Shown one piece after another: positions 1 through 8,647 of a stretch of DNA of 64,000 nucleotides. How positions within the stretch are numbered: position 1 is the first letter of the stretch; each line of letters starts with the position of its first letter. This stretch comes from Aminobacter anthyllidis (lineage in GTDB: Bacteria > Pseudomonadota > Alphaproteobacteria > Rhizobiales > Rhizobiaceae): assembly GCF_018555685.1 (NCBI RefSeq), contig NZ_JAFLWW010000004.1:606597-670596 (forward strand), in the 5' to 3' direction. The translations under genes were made by a program, and so were the position numbers. Under the pieces are notes generated by a model, which saw only the letters and a program-made list of their open reading frames with translations, made no database searches and was not told the origin of the DNA.

Positions 1-1
1 A

Positions 2-595
2 GTCAGCGCCTGGGTGCGCGAACGCCAGCACGATATCTGCTGTCACGGCTGGCGCTGGAGCGAACCGTGGTTGCTGGACGAAGAAGAGGAGCGCCAGCGT
101 ATCGCACTAGCGGTGGAATCCGTCATCAAAACGACGGGCCGTCGCCCAGTCGGCTGGCGGTCGCGCACTGGGGCGAGCGTAAACACGCGCCGGCTACTGA
201 TCGAAGAGGGTGGGTTCCTCTACGATTCAGATTCATACAACGACGATTTGCCGTACTTCCCGAAGGATGCGGGCAATCATCTCGTCGTGCCCTACACACT
301 CACCTACACCGAAGGCAAACTCGTGCAGCCAGTTGGCTACACAAGCCCCGCGGATTTTTGGGAGACCTGCCGTCTTGGGCTCGACGAGCTGCGCAGAGAG
401 GGCAGGGGCGGGTTCCCCAAGATGATGTCCATCGGACTCCATCCGCGTCATACCGGCCAAGCCGGCCGGATGGCGGGTCTGCGCAGCTTCATCGAATATG
501 CACTGACCCCCGGTGATGTCTGGTTCGCTCGCCGCGAGGACGTCGCCCGGCACTGGATTGAAAATCACAAAAATTTCGAGGTGAAAGCGCGATGA
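2..595 (+). CDS. Polysaccharide deacetylase family (CE4) protein, PuuE-like; 5' end outside window
   Basis: The frame is open from base 2, so only the last ~197 residues are present. The NodB-homology (CE4) fold is suggested by the HGWRW segment, the SRTGASVNTRRLL stretch and the C-terminal LHPRHTGQAGR motif followed by a VWFARREDVARHW tail. These match PuuE-type cytoplasmic deacetylases more than chitin or xylan deacetylases. PuuE members open the allantoin ring or act on related amides, which would fit the amidohydrolase two genes downstream. The stop codon overlaps the ATG of the aldehyde dehydrogenase gene (ATGA), so it is translationally coupled in an operon. The substrate is inferred only. 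The catalytic N-terminal Asp/His motif lies outside the window. Confidence 0.8.
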   Translation, partial: VSAWVRERQHDICCHGWRWSEPWLLDEEEERQRIALAVESVIKTTGRRPVGWRSRTGASVNTRRLLIEEGGFLYDSDSYNDDLPYFPKDAGNHLVVPYTLTYTEGKLVQPVGYTSPADFWETCRLGLDELRREGRGGFPKMMSIGLHPRHTGQAGRMAGLRSFIEYALTPGDVWFARREDVARHWIENHKNFEVKAR

Positions 596-2046
596 GCAAC
601 GTGACGATACCTGAAGGCGCTTACCCTGCAATCATCGGCGGTGAGCGCATCTTCACCGCGCAAAGCATCGAGGTCATCGATCCGGCTACTGGCAAGGTCT
701 TTGCCACTGTCGCGCGTTGTGGTGAGACTGAGGTCGATCAGGCGGTTGCTGCTGCACGCAAAGCCTTCAATAAATCTTGGCGCCTGACCACTGCAGCAGA
801 GCGAGCACGTTTGCTGTCACGCTTCGCCCAGGTGATCTCCGAGCACGCAGACGAACTCGCTGCGCTTGAAAGCCGAGATACGGGCAAGCCGATGCGGCAA
901 GCAAAGATCGATGTAGCCTTCTCTGTGCGCTATTTCGAATACTACTCGCATATGGCCGAGGCCGTGTTCGGTTCGGTCATCCCTGCTGCAACCGACCGCT
1001 TCACCTTCACGACTCGTGAGGCCTATGGGGTCACTGGCCACATCATCCCATGGAACTATCCGCTCGGCATTGCGAGCCGGACGTTGGCTCCCGCGCTGGC
1101 TGCGGGCAATTGCTGCGTGCTGAAACCGGCGGAGCAGGCCCCTCTCAGTTCCGTGCGGATTGCAGAACTTGCGCTGGTGGCCGGGTTCCCGGCAGGTGTC
1201 CTGAATGTGGTGCCAGGCCTGGGTTCGGAGGCAGGTGCAGCTCTTTCCGGCCATTCGGGCATTGATCATGTTTCCTTCACCGGTTCGGTGCCGGTCGGTC
1301 GCAAAATTGCCGAAGCGGCAGCGAAAAACCTTATCCCTGCCGCGCTCGAACTGGGAGGCAAGTCTCCCAACATCGTGTTAGCGGACGCAGACCTCGACCT
1401 GGCCACACCGGTGGTGGCAAGTGCCATCCTACAGAACGCTGGGCAGACCTGTTCTGCCGGCGCGCGGCTTCTCGTGCATCGCGATGTGCATGACGATCTC
1501 GTTTCGCGCCTCAAGGGCATCTTTGCCCGCGCGACGATCGGAGCAGGCAAAACCGATCCGGATCTCGGGCCGGTGATCTCCGCCCTCCAGCACCAGCGTG
1601 TCAGTGAACTGGTCGACATCGGGCGCGGTGAAGCCATGCTCGTCCATGGCGGCCGCCGTCCTGCGGGCGCCGAATATGAAGAAGGATACTTCATCGAACC
1701 GACTTTGTTCGACAATGTGGCGCCCGGGGCGACAATCGCTCAGCGCGAGATATTTGGGCCGGTGCTCACAGTCACGTCGTTTAGCGATCTGGACGAGGCA
1801 GTCGAGATCGCCAATGGCACCGATTACGGTCTGGTTACCGGCGTATGGACCCGCAACATCGGCCGCGCCAACTGGCTCATTCGAGAACTTCATTGCGGCC
1901 AGGTGATGGTCAACACCTTCTCCAACGGGGTCGAGCTGCCGTTCGGCGGCCGCAAGAAATCCGGCTACGGCGTGGAGAAGGGCTATGACGCGCTTCTCGC
2001 CTTCACCCATGTGAAGGGTGCCGTTGTTGTGATGAGCAAGGATTGA
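592..2046 (+). CDS. NAD(P)-dependent aldehyde dehydrogenase
   Basis: This is a full-length (484 aa) aldehyde dehydrogenase superfamily member that oxidises an aldehyde to the acid in the cytoplasm. Hallmarks are PWNYP around residue 155 (oxyanion Asn), the cofactor lysine in VLKPAE near 178, FTGSVPVG near 230, the general base Glu253 in ELGGKSPN, the nucleophile Cys287 in NAGQTCSAG, and EIFGPV near the C-terminus. It is closest in style to betaine-aldehyde or gamma-aminobutyraldehyde dehydrogenases. It starts inside the stop codon of the upstream deacetylase and is followed after 12 bases by the amidohydrolase, so it belongs to the same catabolic operon. The natural aldehyde is unknown. Confidence 0.93.
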   Translation: MSNVTIPEGAYPAIIGGERIFTAQSIEVIDPATGKVFATVARCGETEVDQAVAAARKAFNKSWRLTTAAERARLLSRFAQVISEHADELAALESRDTGKPMRQAKIDVAFSVRYFEYYSHMAEAVFGSVIPAATDRFTFTTREAYGVTGHIIPWNYPLGIASRTLAPALAAGNCCVLKPAEQAPLSSVRIAELALVAGFPAGVLNVVPGLGSEAGAALSGHSGIDHVSFTGSVPVGRKIAEAAAKNLIPAALELGGKSPNIVLADADLDLATPVVASAILQNAGQTCSAGARLLVHRDVHDDLVSRLKGIFARATIGAGKTDPDLGPVISALQHQRVSELVDIGRGEAMLVHGGRRPAGAEYEEGYFIEPTLFDNVAPGATIAQREIFGPVLTVTSFSDLDEAVEIANGTDYGLVTGVWTRNIGRANWLIRELHCGQVMVNTFSNGVELPFGGRKKSGYGVEKGYDALLAFTHVKGAVVVMSKD

Positions 2047-2058
2047 GGAGCGACGACG

Positions 2059-3450
2059 GTGCCTGATGCCGAACGCGCCATCCGCGGCGGGAAGATAGTA
2101 CTGGCCGACGGTATCGTTGAGGCCGACATGATCCTGCATGGCGAGATCATCGTCGGGTTCGAGCCTTGGGGCACGCCCCTGCAGTCCGGCGATATCGACG
2201 CGCAGGGTCTTTTTGTCATGGCGGGTATGATCGATCCGCATGTGCACATGCGCGATCCTGGCCAAGCAGACAAAGACGACTTCGTGAGCGGCACGGCCGC
2301 CGCCGCCATCGGCGGTGTGACGACGGTCTTCGACATGCCGAATACGGTGCCGGCCGTGTCGACGTCCGCGATCCTCACCAGCAAAGCCGAATATCTTCAG
2401 TCGCGTTCTCTGATCGACTTTGCACTTTATGGCGGGGCAGGAGCGAGCAACCTCGATACTATTGTCGAGCAGGCCGATGCCGGCGCCGTGGCCTTCAAGT
2501 CCTTCATGAATGCACCGGCCCCCTCCGCCGGTCCGGATGGACTGACGCGTTGTCTGCCCGATGACTATGTCTTTCTCCTTGCCATGAAACGGATCGCACA
2601 GACCGGGCGCATCGGCGTGCTCCACGCCGAAAATGACGTACTGTGCAAGTCGCTTGCCGCGAGCCTGCGCGCCCAGGGTCGGAATGACCCGGCCGCACAC
2701 GGAGAGTCGCGCCCCAACTTCGCCGAGGAAGAGGCGGTAAGCCGCGCGATCCTGCTGGCACGCGAAGCAGATGCGCGCATCAGCTTCGCGCATATCAGTA
2801 CGTCTGGAGCCTTGGAGCGCATTCGCCACGCCAAGCGTCAAGGATGGCGCGTGACGGCGGAGGCATGTCCGCATCATCTTCTTCTCAACGAGGAGGTTCT
2901 TCTCAAGGTCGGTCCCTACGGCAAGATCAATCCGCCGCTCCGATCCGAGAGTGATCGCGCGGCTGTTTGGGCAGCCCTGTTGGATGGCACGATCGATTTC
3001 ATCGGCACCGACCATGCTCCTTATCTGGTTTCAGAGAAGGACCCTGGCTGGAGCGACATCTGGCAGGCGCCGTCCGGTGTGCATGGCATTGAATCTGCTT
3101 TGACTGTTTTGATCACCGAGGTGGTGTGCGGGCGACTGACACTGCCGCAACTGACAAGGCTTGTGTCTGGCAATGTTGCGCAGCTCTTTGGTCTTGCGCC
3201 AAGGAAGGGGGCCCTGATCGAGGGCGCCGACGCAGATTTCGTGCTTATCGATCTTTCCCAACGCGGCAACGTCGATCGCAACGTCATGCAATCGAAGAGC
3301 CGTGACGCTGCACAGCTTTGGGATGGGCGCGAAACGCGAGGCGGCATTGCAGCCACCTATGTTCGCGGCAGGGAAGTTGCACGCAACGGAGTTGTTACGG
3401 CAGAGCCGGGATATGGCCGCTTCATCCGGCCGGAGAGAGTGTCGAAATGA
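2059..3450 (+). CDS. Dihydroorotase/allantoinase/hydantoinase-family amidohydrolase
   Basis: A 463-residue cyclic amidohydrolase. The binuclear metal site is visible: HVH at 61-63, the carboxylated lysine of AFKSFMN at 147, GVLHAEN, SFAHIST and the catalytic Asp of GTDHAPY. Family members open cyclic imides or ureides (dihydroorotate, allantoin, hydantoins). DMPNTVPAV and PHHLLL are typical of the allantoinase/DHOase branch. The GTG start at 2059 is chosen because GAGGAG lies just upstream. The stop overlaps the next ATG (ATGA). Together with the CE4 deacetylase and FAH protein it suggests degradation of a cyclic ureide or imide, but allantoin itself is not proven. A pyrimidine-synthesis role is unlikely in this operon. 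Confidence 0.9.
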   Translation: MPDAERAIRGGKIVLADGIVEADMILHGEIIVGFEPWGTPLQSGDIDAQGLFVMAGMIDPHVHMRDPGQADKDDFVSGTAAAAIGGVTTVFDMPNTVPAVSTSAILTSKAEYLQSRSLIDFALYGGAGASNLDTIVEQADAGAVAFKSFMNAPAPSAGPDGLTRCLPDDYVFLLAMKRIAQTGRIGVLHAENDVLCKSLAASLRAQGRNDPAAHGESRPNFAEEEAVSRAILLAREADARISFAHISTSGALERIRHAKRQGWRVTAEACPHHLLLNEEVLLKVGPYGKINPPLRSESDRAAVWAALLDGTIDFIGTDHAPYLVSEKDPGWSDIWQAPSGVHGIESALTVLITEVVCGRLTLPQLTRLVSGNVAQLFGLAPRKGALIEGADADFVLIDLSQRGNVDRNVMQSKSRDAAQLWDGRETRGGIAATYVRGREVARNGVVTAEPGYGRFIRPERVSK

Positions 3451-4490
3451 CCGCGTTTCCTGAGATAGCGGTTATCGGTGCTGGCGCCATCGGCCAGACT
3501 TTCGTCGTCGATTTTACACGGCGCGGCTACACAGTCAGTGCGCTTGTCGAGCACAATTCGGCCCATGTTGATGCCTTGCGCGAGGTTGGACAGATCAGAC
3601 TTAGCGGCCACATGGGTGAGGTGAATGTTTTGATGCCTCCTCTCGCTCTCGATGCCGATGCCGCGGCTAAGGGTCGAGTGATACTGGTGGCTACGACCGT
3701 CGACGCCCACGAGGCGGTCGCTCATGCACTTGCTCCGGCGTTGATGAACGAGCACTTAGTGCTTCTTGCCAATGGCTATGTGAACGGTTCACAGCGCTTT
3801 GCTGCCGCTCTCGAAGCGGGTGGCTGCACGACAAGGCCAGCGGTGCTCGAACTCAACACCACGCCCTTCCTCGTTTGCAGTCCAGAGCCGGGTAGGGTGC
3901 ACGTGACTGCCCGTAAGCGTTGGATGGAGTTGAGCTCATTCGAAGACGGGCTTGCTCGCAAACATCATGAACTGCTCGCAGGTATCGTTCCGGGCATCGA
4001 AGTTTGCGACAACGCGCTTGCCTCCAGCTTGAACAACCAGAACCCGGTCGCTCACGTGCCGAGCTATCTCTTGAATGCCGCCGAGGCCCGCTGCTCCGAG
4101 CCGGTCGCGCCTGATGCGACCCGTGGCGGCGCCTTCTACCTCGAGGACTATTCCTCCGAAGAGGTACTGCAGCTGCGTACGGCGCTGGACCATGAACGCA
4201 TGCAGGTCATGCGCGCTCTTGGGCTTGGAGACTACGCCATTGCTCGCACCGAGTTTTCGCTGAAGTCCTATGGGCCAGGCGCTCGCGAGGCCGTGTCACC
4301 ACGCATGGGCCGGACGTTCTCCAGACGGTTCGTTACAGAGGATGTTCCCTACGGTCTCATTCCGATAGAAAAACTCGCGCGGCAGGCGGGCGTCAATACT
4401 CCAGTTATTTCCGGTATCATCACACTGATTGGCGCGCTCGAATCGTATAATTGGCGGCGCCGTTGCAAGGGGGCGGATGATGGAGACTGA
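3447..4490 (+). CDS. Opine-dehydrogenase-like NAD(P)-binding oxidoreductase
   Basis: A 347-residue protein with an N-terminal Rossmann fold (AVIGAGAIGQTF, residues ~8-19) like ketopantoate reductase. The C-terminal half has the NNQNPVAHVPSYLLNAAEA and YLEDYSSEEVLQL segments typical of the octopine/nopaline dehydrogenase domain. Such enzymes interconvert an opine-like secondary amine with an amino acid and a keto acid. The start at 3447 gives the ATGA overlap with the amidohydrolase, whereas a longer in-frame extension would overlap it by ~130 bases. The 3' end overlaps the regulator gene. Which opine or imine is handled is unknown; a PanE-type role is a weaker alternative. Confidence 0.75.
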   Translation: MTAFPEIAVIGAGAIGQTFVVDFTRRGYTVSALVEHNSAHVDALREVGQIRLSGHMGEVNVLMPPLALDADAAAKGRVILVATTVDAHEAVAHALAPALMNEHLVLLANGYVNGSQRFAAALEAGGCTTRPAVLELNTTPFLVCSPEPGRVHVTARKRWMELSSFEDGLARKHHELLAGIVPGIEVCDNALASSLNNQNPVAHVPSYLLNAAEARCSEPVAPDATRGGAFYLEDYSSEEVLQLRTALDHERMQVMRALGLGDYAIARTEFSLKSYGPGAREAVSPRMGRTFSRRFVTEDVPYGLIPIEKLARQAGVNTPVISGIITLIGALESYNWRRRCKGADDGD

Positions 4491-5274
4491 TAGAAACGAG
4501 GCGCTGGAATTGGTCGCCCTTGGCGTGCTTGCGGAAGCAGATGGACCAGTGGGGTCGATGCGTCTGGCGGAAGCCTTGCAGGAGGCTGGGCACGACCTGT
4601 CACAGGCGACTGCTGGTCGGTTTCTGCGCCAGCTTGACCTTCTTGGCCTCATCAAGGGCGATGGAGGAAAACGCGGCCGCACAATCACCCGGGACGGCAT
4701 CGCACGCTTGGAAGACCTGCGTGACAAGATGACCATGCGCGAGAAAAGCTCCCGTCTCATGGATGCAGCAACCGTCACGGATCTGTCGGACCTCCATGAA
4801 CTCCTGTTGGTGCGGCGTGCGGTGGAAGCCGAAGGAGCTCGCCTCGCCGCACTTCGTGCAAGCGATGCCGAACTCCAGGACATTCTTGCTCAGGCGCAAT
4901 CGCATGTCCGTGACGTTAGGGCTGAACGTGTTCCGGAGGCAGAGAGCTCCACGCGCTTTCATCGAAGCATTGCCGAGGCCTCGCACAATCCGATGCTGAT
5001 CTCGGTCGCGCTTGTACTGCTCGAGCCGTCGAATCCGGCGCTTACGGGCGTTCTGGAAAATGTCTCCGTGCAGTCCTCCAGAGTGGCCGGCCATGCCAAC
5101 GAGCATGTGGAGATTGCAGAAGCGCTGATCTCTCGCGATCCGGAGCGGTCGCAACGGCTGATGCATCGGCACATCTCCAGCATGATAGCGCCCGTTCAGG
5201 ACACCCTTGCAACAGGCAACGGGTTGGTCATCGAACCGCTGCTTTCCGGCGAAATTGGTCTGAAGCTGAGCTGA
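4477..5274 (+). CDS. Transcriptional regulator with winged helix and FCD-like ligand domain
   Basis: 265 residues. Residues ~8-65 form a winged helix of the RNase R/NrpR type (AEADGPVGSMRLAEALQEAG, then GRFLRQLDLLGLIKG). Residues ~95-250 are an all-helical FCD-like ligand domain with the FHRSIAEASHNPML segment and metal/ligand histidines in the HANEHVEIAEAL and HRHISSM segments. It is therefore FadR/GntR-like in its sensor half but with an unusual DNA-binding half. The start at 4477 (or 4480) is supported by AGGGGGCGG immediately upstream. The gene overlaps the preceding oxidoreductase by 14 bases and the next gene follows by 1 base. It is likely the local regulator, sensing a carboxylate from the pathway. 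Confidence 0.82.
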   Translation: MMETDRNEALELVALGVLAEADGPVGSMRLAEALQEAGHDLSQATAGRFLRQLDLLGLIKGDGGKRGRTITRDGIARLEDLRDKMTMREKSSRLMDAATVTDLSDLHELLLVRRAVEAEGARLAALRASDAELQDILAQAQSHVRDVRAERVPEAESSTRFHRSIAEASHNPMLISVALVLLEPSNPALTGVLENVSVQSSRVAGHANEHVEIAEALISRDPERSQRLMHRHISSMIAPVQDTLATGNGLVIEPLLSGEIGLKLS

Positions 5275-5275
5275 C

Positions 5276-6151
5276 ATGTCATCCTCCAGACTTGCAATTG
5301 CCAGCGCCCACCATCTTGCCTACGCCCCGCAATACGTGGCCCAGGCGCTTGGGTTCTTTGAACGTGAGGGTGTAGAGGTGGAGTTGCTGGCCTGTCCAGC
5401 GGGAGATTCCGCCATCATCGATACCTTGAACAACGGTCAGGCAGATCTGGTTCTCGGCAGTGTGCTCTTTGCCTTGAGGATGGTGCAGGAAGGTCTTTCG
5501 CCGGTCCTCGTGGCCCAGAGCAATCAGAATACGCGCCACTGGCTGATGGCGCGCGAAGACCAACAAACGTTCGTATGGGGAAAACTGCGAGGCGCGACAG
5601 TCGTTGTATCGCCGACCAACGTGCCTACGCCATGGGTCGCATTCCGCCAAGCTTTGTTCAACAAAGGCTTAGCACTCGACGAAGTCGCCTTTGTGATTGG
5701 CTACTCTGCCGAACAGGCAGTGTCCGAATTCAAGCGCGGTGTTGGAGATTTTCTGCTGGTAGACCCCGAATCCATCGAACCACGGACAGGGTTGAAGGAG
5801 GTTGCATCCGTTGCTGCTGCGCTGGGGCCTGTACCGTGGAGCGTCTATTGCAGCACATCAGTGCTCGCCGCTGAAAAGAATAGGCCTTTCGTCGCGTTTC
5901 GCCAGGCAGTCTCTGCGGCGGCTATATGGCTTTATGACAACTCAGCCCAAGAGGCATCGCGTGTACTTGCCAAGGTCTTCGCGGACAAAAGAGCAACTGA
6001 CATTGCCGCACAGGTGGCACGATACCAGCGCGCAGAGCTTTGGGTGCCCGATGCCACGGTTAACCCTGCCCATGTCGCGACATGGGACGATGCACTCAGG
6101 CGCGGCGGCTTGATGCCCAATGGCCTTGGTCTGGCGCAACTCTGCCGGTAG
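5276..6151 (+). CDS. NMT1/THI5-like (SsuA/TauA-type) solute-binding domain protein lacking a signal peptide
   Basis: 291 residues that begin directly in the periplasmic-binding-protein fold (HHLAYAPQYVAQALGFFERE), with LNNGQADLVLGSV and DFLLVDPES in the expected places. There is no hydrophobic signal sequence or lipobox, and no upstream start could add one because the regulator stop lies 1 base before the ATG. Family members usually deliver sulfonates, nitriles or pyrimidine precursors to an SsuBC-type importer, or in eukaryotes make thiamine pyrimidine (THI5). No permease or ATPase partner is adjacent downstream; one could sit upstream of the window. It could be a cytosolic sensor or enzyme rather than a transport protein. 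Confidence 0.8.
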   Translation: MSSSRLAIASAHHLAYAPQYVAQALGFFEREGVEVELLACPAGDSAIIDTLNNGQADLVLGSVLFALRMVQEGLSPVLVAQSNQNTRHWLMAREDQQTFVWGKLRGATVVVSPTNVPTPWVAFRQALFNKGLALDEVAFVIGYSAEQAVSEFKRGVGDFLLVDPESIEPRTGLKEVASVAAALGPVPWSVYCSTSVLAAEKNRPFVAFRQAVSAAAIWLYDNSAQEASRVLAKVFADKRATDIAAQVARYQRAELWVPDATVNPAHVATWDDALRRGGLMPNGLGLAQLCR

Positions 6152-6175
6152 CCTCAATAAGTCAGGACATAAGAA

Positions 6176-7018
6176 ATGAAGCTCTTGCGATATGGCGAGA
6201 AGGGCCGCGAGCGCCCGGGCCTGCTGGATCAGGACGGCTGTATTCGCGATCTTTCGGAACACATCGACGACCTGTCGGGCAACGCCTTGGAGACAGGGAC
6301 GCTCATGCGGCTCGCTGCTATTGATCCGCGCTCGTTGCCGATGATTGAGGGGGAGGTGAGGCTTGGCCCTTGCGTGGGCCGGGTCGGCAAGTTCATTGCC
6401 ATCAGCCTCAATTTCGGCGACCACGCCGCCGAGGTGGAGCAGGAAGTGCCACAAGAGCCTGTGGTCTTGCTCAAAGCCACAAGTTCAATCAGCGGCCCGA
6501 ACGACGACGTCGTCATTCCACGCGGATCCACCAAGGTCGACTGGGAAGTGGAGCTTGGAGTCGTCATTGGCAAGGGCGGCGTCTACATCGACGAGGCTGA
6601 CGCACTCGATCACGTGGCAGGCTATTGCATTGTCAATGACGTGTCGGCGCGTGATTTCCAGATGGAGCGCGGCGGAACATGGGACAAGGGCAAGGGTTGC
6701 GATACGTTTGGGCCCCTTGGCCCATGGCTCGTCACGAAGGACGAGGCTGGAGACGTAAGCAATCTGGACATGTGGCTCGAGGTCGATGGCAAGCGCTATC
6801 AGGACGGCTCAACGCGCACGATGATTTTCGGGATCGCCGAGATCGTTTCATATGTATCTGGCTTTATGAGCCTTCAGTCAGGCGACGTGATCACGACCGG
6901 CACGCCCCCGGGCAACGGAATGGCACAGATACCCCCCGTGTTTCTCAAGCCCGGCAATGTGATGCACCTGCACATAGACAAGCTTGGTGAACAGCGACAA
7001 AGGGTGGTTTCGAGTTAA
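6176..7018 (+). CDS. Fumarylacetoacetate hydrolase (FAH) family protein
   Basis: A 280-residue member of the FAH family with the two-part architecture: an N-terminal cap (MKLLRYGEKGRERPGLL) and the catalytic FAH domain from ~residue 65. Metal-ligand acidic residues occur in DWEVELGVVIGK, and SARDFQMERGGTWDKGKG and TTGTPPGNGM are characteristic. Relatives include ureidoglycolate lyase-type enzymes, 2,4-diketo-3-deoxy-acid hydrolases and 5-oxopent-3-ene dioate decarboxylases. A role in cleaving a diketo or ureido acid fits the amidohydrolase operon, but the substrate is not readable from sequence. It is the last gene of the operon; 454 bases follow before the next gene. Confidence 0.88.
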   Translation: MKLLRYGEKGRERPGLLDQDGCIRDLSEHIDDLSGNALETGTLMRLAAIDPRSLPMIEGEVRLGPCVGRVGKFIAISLNFGDHAAEVEQEVPQEPVVLLKATSSISGPNDDVVIPRGSTKVDWEVELGVVIGKGGVYIDEADALDHVAGYCIVNDVSARDFQMERGGTWDKGKGCDTFGPLGPWLVTKDEAGDVSNLDMWLEVDGKRYQDGSTRTMIFGIAEIVSYVSGFMSLQSGDVITTGTPPGNGMAQIPPVFLKPGNVMHLHIDKLGEQRQRVVSS

Positions 7019-7472
7019 CGTGCCAGTGCGGCGGGTCTGCGCCGATCCGGATGACTGCGATCGAGCCAAGAGAAGCTTGAGGTTTCTAAGGCGTCCCCCG
7101 ACTTGAACGAAAGCTGGCGCCGGCCGCGCATGGGCTGCCTTGTCGCAGCCGGGCCACCTTTAACGTCCGCAATCTGGCGGCGTCATGGTGGAAAGGAGCA
7201 ACTAATACGAGGTCGGCAGCTATCCGCTGGATTGAGGCGGAGAGCGGACAGTCCGTTGTCGGCCCCTTTTCACGGATGCCGCCATCTCAGACGAGGCAGT
7301 TTCGCAATGGGTTGAAAACCGAACGGCTTGGCCGCTCCACCGCATCTAGGCGGGCATCGAACTAGTGATTTGATCGATAGTCGATATTTGGATTCACGAT
7401 TTCAACAAAAGCGTCTCAAGTGACAATCTTTGGCTCAGGACCTATCCACAAATCGGAGCCAGAGAGGAGTCC
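7019..7472. other. Intergenic region upstream of the Rieske oxygenase gene
   Basis: No convincing gene. The open frames here are short and lack family resemblance. The stretch holds a 16-base sequence (GTCCGTTGTCGGCCCC at 7251-7266) that recurs at 50978-50993, and a small dyad at 7373-7385. The AT-rich last 100 bases (7370-7470) probably carry the promoter of the VanA-like gene, with GAGAGGAG just before its ATG. Confidence 0.5.
7373..7385. promoter_or_regulatory. Possible LysR-type operator (ATCGA-TAG-TCGAT dyad)
   Basis: A perfect 5-base inverted repeat with a 3-base spacer, 88 bases before the VanA-like start codon. LysR-type regulators bind interrupted dyads at such distances, and a NodD-like LysR gene lies next to the target. 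The link is inference. Confidence 0.3.
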
Positions 7473-8489
7473 ATGCCTTTTATCAGAAACACTTGGTACG
7501 CAGCAGCTTGGTCGAAAGAAATAACTCGACAGATGCTTGCACGTACGATCGCCAATGAAAAGATCGTCTTTTATCGCACCGAAGCCGGTGGTGTCGCCGC
7601 AATCGAAGATCGTTGTCCGCACCGTTTTGTTCCGCTTCATCTTGGCAGGCTTGAAGGCGACATTGTCGAGTGCGCATATCACGGACTCTGCTTTGATCCG
7701 TCAGGCGCTTGCACTCTCAACCCGCACGGAGATGGTAAGATCCCGCGCGCGGCTCGAGTGAAAAGTTATAAGGTTGTCGAGAAGTACAACGTGGCTTGGC
7801 TTTGGTTCGGCGAAGCCGAGCTGGCCGATGAAGGCCTGATCGCTGACTTCAGCATCATGACAGACCCGAGGTTTTGCACAGTCAGCAGCTATCTTCATGT
7901 CAGGGCGGGTTACCAGCTCATTTCCGATAACCTTCTCGATCTTAGCCATGGTCAATACATCCACCCAATGTTTAAGAATGCGGAGGGACCGCCACACTTC
8001 GAGCCGGAGAAGAATCCGTCAGACAACGAAGTCTGGGCACGCTTCTCGCGACCGAACCAATACCCAAACAAGTACTTCCAGATGCTCGGCTATCCGGCGG
8101 ATCAGCGAGGCGACCATCGCAACTTCATGCGTTGGTCGACGCCATCACTCCTGCTACTCGACGTTGGAATGACTGGCGTTGGCCGGCCTGTCGAAGAAGG
8201 GCTATCAATCCCCACCTCGCACCTGCTCACCCCTGAAACGGACCTTACCACTCACTATTTCTGGGCCATGTCACGTGACTTCCGCCAGGACGAAGTAGCG
8301 TTGAGTGAGGAGCTCTTGCGGGTTGGGGTAGCGGTCTTTGACGACGAAGATAAGCCAGTAATCGAGGCCCAACAGATTGCGATCGACACCAGCGAGCTGA
8401 TGGCGCTCAATCCCGTCTTGCTGCAAACCGATGGGCCGGCTGTCAGAGCTCGGCGTATCGTTGACGCCAAGCTGCAAGCGGAGCGCTAG
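7473..8489 (+). CDS. Rieske non-heme iron oxygenase, VanA-like demethylase oxygenase subunit
   Basis: 338 residues, the usual size for vanillate O-demethylase-type oxygenases. The Rieske [2Fe-2S] ligands are Cys48/His50 (CPHRF) and Cys67/His70 (CAYHG). The mononuclear iron site is DNLLDLSHGQYIHP, with Asp156, His159 and His164. The family hydroxylates a methyl group on O or N, which leaves as formaldehyde. Electrons should come from the VanB-like reductase two genes downstream. The formaldehyde enzymes that follow support a demethylase rather than a ring hydroxylase. GAGAGGAG precedes the ATG. The substrate (methoxy-aromatic or N-methyl compound) is not determinable here. Confidence 0.9.
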   Translation: MPFIRNTWYAAAWSKEITRQMLARTIANEKIVFYRTEAGGVAAIEDRCPHRFVPLHLGRLEGDIVECAYHGLCFDPSGACTLNPHGDGKIPRAARVKSYKVVEKYNVAWLWFGEAELADEGLIADFSIMTDPRFCTVSSYLHVRAGYQLISDNLLDLSHGQYIHPMFKNAEGPPHFEPEKNPSDNEVWARFSRPNQYPNKYFQMLGYPADQRGDHRNFMRWSTPSLLLLDVGMTGVGRPVEEGLSIPTSHLLTPETDLTTHYFWAMSRDFRQDEVALSEELLRVGVAVFDDEDKPVIEAQQIAIDTSELMALNPVLLQTDGPAVRARRIVDAKLQAER

Positions 8490-8647
8490 CATTTGACTCT
8501 TGCGCGCCCCGGAAAGAGCAAAGTCTCGTCCGGGGCGCAGCGGGCTATTCTCATTTGGATTGGCAACGAGAATGATCAAGCGATTTGTGGCCCGCGCTGC
8601 GGAGATGAGCTAACGTGCAGGGAGCCCCAACCGTTCAAAAGCGCGTC

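Noticed and set aside
1429..3015. Long minus-strand open frame (528 aa) opposite the amidohydrolase gene
   Set aside because: It has no family resemblance, no start signals, and mirrors the codon pattern of the real plus-strand gene.
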